A stretch of 64,000 nt of DNA, taken from assembly GCA_051252455.1 (NCBI GenBank), contig JBPOFM010000004.1, forward strand, positions 1-64,000, read 5' to 3'. Position numbers and translations under genes: made by a program. This stretch comes from JBPOFM01 sp051252455. GTDB taxonomy: Bacteria > Bacteroidota > Bacteroidia > Flavobacteriales > Flavobacteriaceae. The notes below the pieces were generated by a model that was not told where the DNA came from, did not search any database, and saw only the letters and a list, made by a program, of their open reading frames with translations. Shown in pieces: positions 61,864 through 64,000 of this stretch. How positions within the stretch are numbered: the first letter of the stretch is position 1; every line of letters starts with the position of its first letter.

Positions 61864-63408
61864 ATGACATTCACACAATGGTTTATCTTTTTCTTGATCG
61901 TTCAAGTTATACACGGGCTTGGCACTTGGAAACTTTATATAAAAGCTGGACGACAAGCGTGGGAAGCATTTATACCAGTTTATAATTCGGTCATTTTAAT
62001 GAAGATCATCAACAGACCATGGTGGTGGACTATTTTACTTTTTGTACCGATTGTCAATCTGATCATGTTCCCTGTTGTTTGGGTGGAAACGGCAAGAAGT
62101 TTTGGCAAGAACACACTTGTTGACACTATACTTTCGGTTGCGACTTTTGGACTTTATATTTATTACATCAATTATGTTTTGGATGTTGAACATGTTAAAG
62201 ATCGATCTCTTCATCCTAAATCAGCTGCTGGCGACTGGATCAGTTCTATTTTGTTCGCCATTGTTGCCGCAACTATCGTTCATACGTATTTCATTCAACC
62301 GTTTACAATCCCAACATCGTCATTAGAAAAAACGTTATTAGTTGGCGATTTCTTATTTGTAAGTAAATTACATTATGGACCCAGAATCCCAATGACTACT
62401 ATCGCAGCTCCCATGGTTCATGATACCATTCCTGTTTTAAAAACAAAATCCTATTTGCCCAATCCACAGTTACCATACATGAGACTTCCAGGATTTCAAG
62501 ATATAGAACAAAATGATATTGTCGTATTTAATTGGCCTGTCGACACGATGTTGAACATGTATCATACTGATAAGTATTATTATAAACCGATCGATAAAAA
62601 GACAAATTACGTAAAACGTTGCGTAGGACTTCCTGGAGATTCTCTATCGATAAAAGATGGTTATGTTTATATCAATGGGAAGCAAAATCAATTGCCAGAC
62701 AGAGCAAGAGTGCAGTTTTCTTATGACATTGTATTTAAAGGTCAATTTTCATCCAATGAAGAAGTTTACGGTCTCTTAAATCGTTATGATATTACAGATG
62801 GGATTGGTTTTGACCAATCAACGGATACCTATTTTGTGTTTGCCGCGACTGATGAAGCCATGAATCGTTTGAAAAATCATCCAAACGTGGCAAGCGTCAC
62901 GGTAAGAAAAGATTCTTTAAATCAGAAAGATGCTCAAATTTTCCCTAAAGATCCAGCCTATTTTTGGAACAATGATCATTTTGGACCCTTATATATTCCA
63001 AAAGCTGGAGCCACTGTTGATTTAAATTTAGACGTGTTACCTCTATATAAGCGAGCCATTACTGAATATGAAGGTCACAAACTTTCTGTGAATGGAAATC
63101 AGATAAGTATTGATGGAAAAGTTGCAACTTCCTTCACATTTACCAAAGATTACTACTGGATGATGGGAGACAATCGTCATAACTCGCAAGATTCCAGATA
63201 TTGGGGCTTTGTCCCTTTTGATCATGTAGTTGGCAAACCTGTTTTGGTCTGGATGAGCTGGAATGGTAAAAGTCCGCGCTGGGAGCGTTTTTTCACAACA
63301 GTTGGTGGTACCGGAAAAGCGGTTTCTTATTTGATTCCTGCATTGATCGTTGGGGTATTATTGTTTGGTTTTAATGCTTGGAGAAAGAAACGGAAAGCGA
63401 ATCAATAA
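61864..63408 (+). CDS. lepB: Signal peptidase I, long Bacteroidota form
   Basis: 514 residues, much longer than the 250-320 of proteobacterial LepB. N-terminal membrane helices (FIFFLIVQVIHGLGTWKLYI, WWTILLFVPIVNLIMFPVVW, SSILFAIVAATIVHTYFIQ) are followed by the S26 core: nucleophile region TIPTSSLEKTLLVGDFLFVS (Ser about 152, with Leu in place of the common Met) and general base in NYVKRCVGLPGDSLSIKDGY (Lys about 250). A large insertion separates the two last core boxes; the final box is YYWMMGDNRHNSQDSRYWGF. A C-terminal membrane helix follows. Removes signal peptides from exported proteins. Confidence 0.95.
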   Translation: MTFTQWFIFFLIVQVIHGLGTWKLYIKAGRQAWEAFIPVYNSVILMKIINRPWWWTILLFVPIVNLIMFPVVWVETARSFGKNTLVDTILSVATFGLYIYYINYVLDVEHVKDRSLHPKSAAGDWISSILFAIVAATIVHTYFIQPFTIPTSSLEKTLLVGDFLFVSKLHYGPRIPMTTIAAPMVHDTIPVLKTKSYLPNPQLPYMRLPGFQDIEQNDIVVFNWPVDTMLNMYHTDKYYYKPIDKKTNYVKRCVGLPGDSLSIKDGYVYINGKQNQLPDRARVQFSYDIVFKGQFSSNEEVYGLLNRYDITDGIGFDQSTDTYFVFAATDEAMNRLKNHPNVASVTVRKDSLNQKDAQIFPKDPAYFWNNDHFGPLYIPKAGATVDLNLDVLPLYKRAITEYEGHKLSVNGNQISIDGKVATSFTFTKDYYWMMGDNRHNSQDSRYWGFVPFDHVVGKPVLVWMSWNGKSPRWERFFTTVGGTGKAVSYLIPALIVGVLLFGFNAWRKKRKANQ

Positions 63409-63409
63409 G

Positions 63410-64000
63410 TTGAACACCGTTTTAGTATATCCAACCTATTTTCCTAGTATTGCAAGCTTCGTGGCCATTGCAAATGCCGAACAAGTAACTTTTGAAGTTT
63501 GCGACAATTACCAAAAACAAACGTACAGGAATCGCATGTTTATTTACGATGCGAATGGAAGATTACCATTGACCATTCCTGTGGTTTATTCTCAAAAAAA
63601 CCGGCAACTCTATCAGGACATATTAATTGCCGATGATGAAAATTGGCAAGAACAGCATTGGAAATCAATTCAATCAGCTTATAGCAGTTCTCCTTTCTTC
63701 GAGTTTTATGAACATGACTTTTTACCTTTATATACAGAGAAGTTCCAAAATTTGATGGTGTTTAATTTCAGATGTTTAGAAGTGATTTATGATTGCTTGG
63801 AATTACCGTTTGATTTTGAAACTACCAAAACTTTCGAGAAACACCCAGAAAATAGTTTGGATTATCGATCCCTTGCTGATAATCGAAAGGAGTTAGATCA
63901 AAATTTTAAGCCGTATGTACAAGTCTTTGATGACAAACACGGCTTCCTTCCAAATTTGAGCGTTTTGGATCTGATTTGTAATGAAGGTCCAAACTCCCTA
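63410..64000 (+). CDS. WbqC-family protein, 3' end outside window
   Basis: Begins with a TTG at 63410, two bases... directly after the lepB stop (63406-63408); no ATG is available nearby, and the product LNTVLVYPTYFPSIASFVAI matches the N-terminus of WbqC proteins (usual MKTVLLHPTYFP). Further marks: TFEVCDNYQKQTYRNRMFIY and LTIPVVYSQKNRQLYQDILI. 197 residues are visible and the frame is still open at the window end. WbqC proteins occur in surface polysaccharide loci; the activity is unknown. Confidence 0.85.
   Translation, partial: MNTVLVYPTYFPSIASFVAIANAEQVTFEVCDNYQKQTYRNRMFIYDANGRLPLTIPVVYSQKNRQLYQDILIADDENWQEQHWKSIQSAYSSSPFFEFYEHDFLPLYTEKFQNLMVFNFRCLEVIYDCLELPFDFETTKTFEKHPENSLDYRSLADNRKELDQNFKPYVQVFDDKHGFLPNLSVLDLICNEGPNSL

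Overview
The window is chromosomal DNA from a member of the Bacteroidota, most likely a marine-type Flavobacteriaceae. The base composition is AT-rich. Many secreted proteins carry lipoprotein signals, and two large surface proteins end in a type IX secretion (T9SS) sorting domain. Promoter-like sites fit the Bacteroidota pattern TTG-N17-21-TAnnTTTG rather than the sigma-70 pattern, and family content is typical of the group (DUF6266, DUF5683, GIN/DUF2807 proteins, a long LepB, two-subunit methylmalonyl-CoA mutase). I see no CRISPR array, prophage, toxin-antitoxin pair or biosynthetic cluster. Most of the window is ordinary core genome with small accessory insertions.

Layout. 0-7 kb: two related T9SS surface proteins, the first cut by the window edge. 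7-19.9 kb: hisS, a MacB/FtsX-type permease, the rpsF-rpsR-rplI ribosomal operon, a LytTR response regulator, a nadC-yihY-DUF2147-priA operon, rlmH, a beta-barrel protein and a hibernation factor. 19.9-32.9 kb: M3 and M2 peptidase lipoproteins, rdgB, an ABC ATPase followed by a 13-copy heptanucleotide repeat, the DUF4870-PadR-PspC-NTF2-GIN operon, and trxB. 33-41.3 kb: a cluster rich in small stress-type genes (Cys-less ArsC-like protein, 50-aa lipoprotein, DUF1328, degenerate SRAP protein, DUF2383/PA2169 protein, YtxH, holin-like protein) around two AraC paralogues, then a succinate-semialdehyde-type dehydrogenase. 41.3-49.2 kb: FKBP isomerase, tRNA-Pro, PQQ sugar dehydrogenase with a cytochrome c, udk, divIC-like gene, and mutA-lipoprotein-DUF1622-mutB. 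49.2-58.6 kb: a REP-associated (RAYT/IS200-like) transposase in a nest of palindromes, DUF1801 and DUF6266 genes, cyclophilin, SET protein, M16 peptidase, a META-domain lipoprotein and a short-chain dehydrogenase remnant. 58.8-64 kb: parA-parB-DUF5683-dapB-lepB-WbqC, the usual Bacteroidota chromosome-partition neighbourhood.

Working together: methylmalonyl-CoA mutase subunits share one transcription unit. The sugar dehydrogenase and cytochrome c overlap and probably form an electron-transfer pair. PadR, PspC and GIN proteins form an envelope-stress type operon. ParA and ParB act in chromosome partition.

The most unusual observations are: a short palindromic element apparently carried in frame in the mutB linker, with a similar hairpin directly before hisS; an SRAP-family protein that seems to have lost all its catalytic residues; a tiny minus-strand transcription unit with a 20-codon ORF; a 12-codon ORF overlapping the padR start; and a decayed dehydrogenase fragment. 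Family names are from recognition of motifs by eye; no database search was possible.
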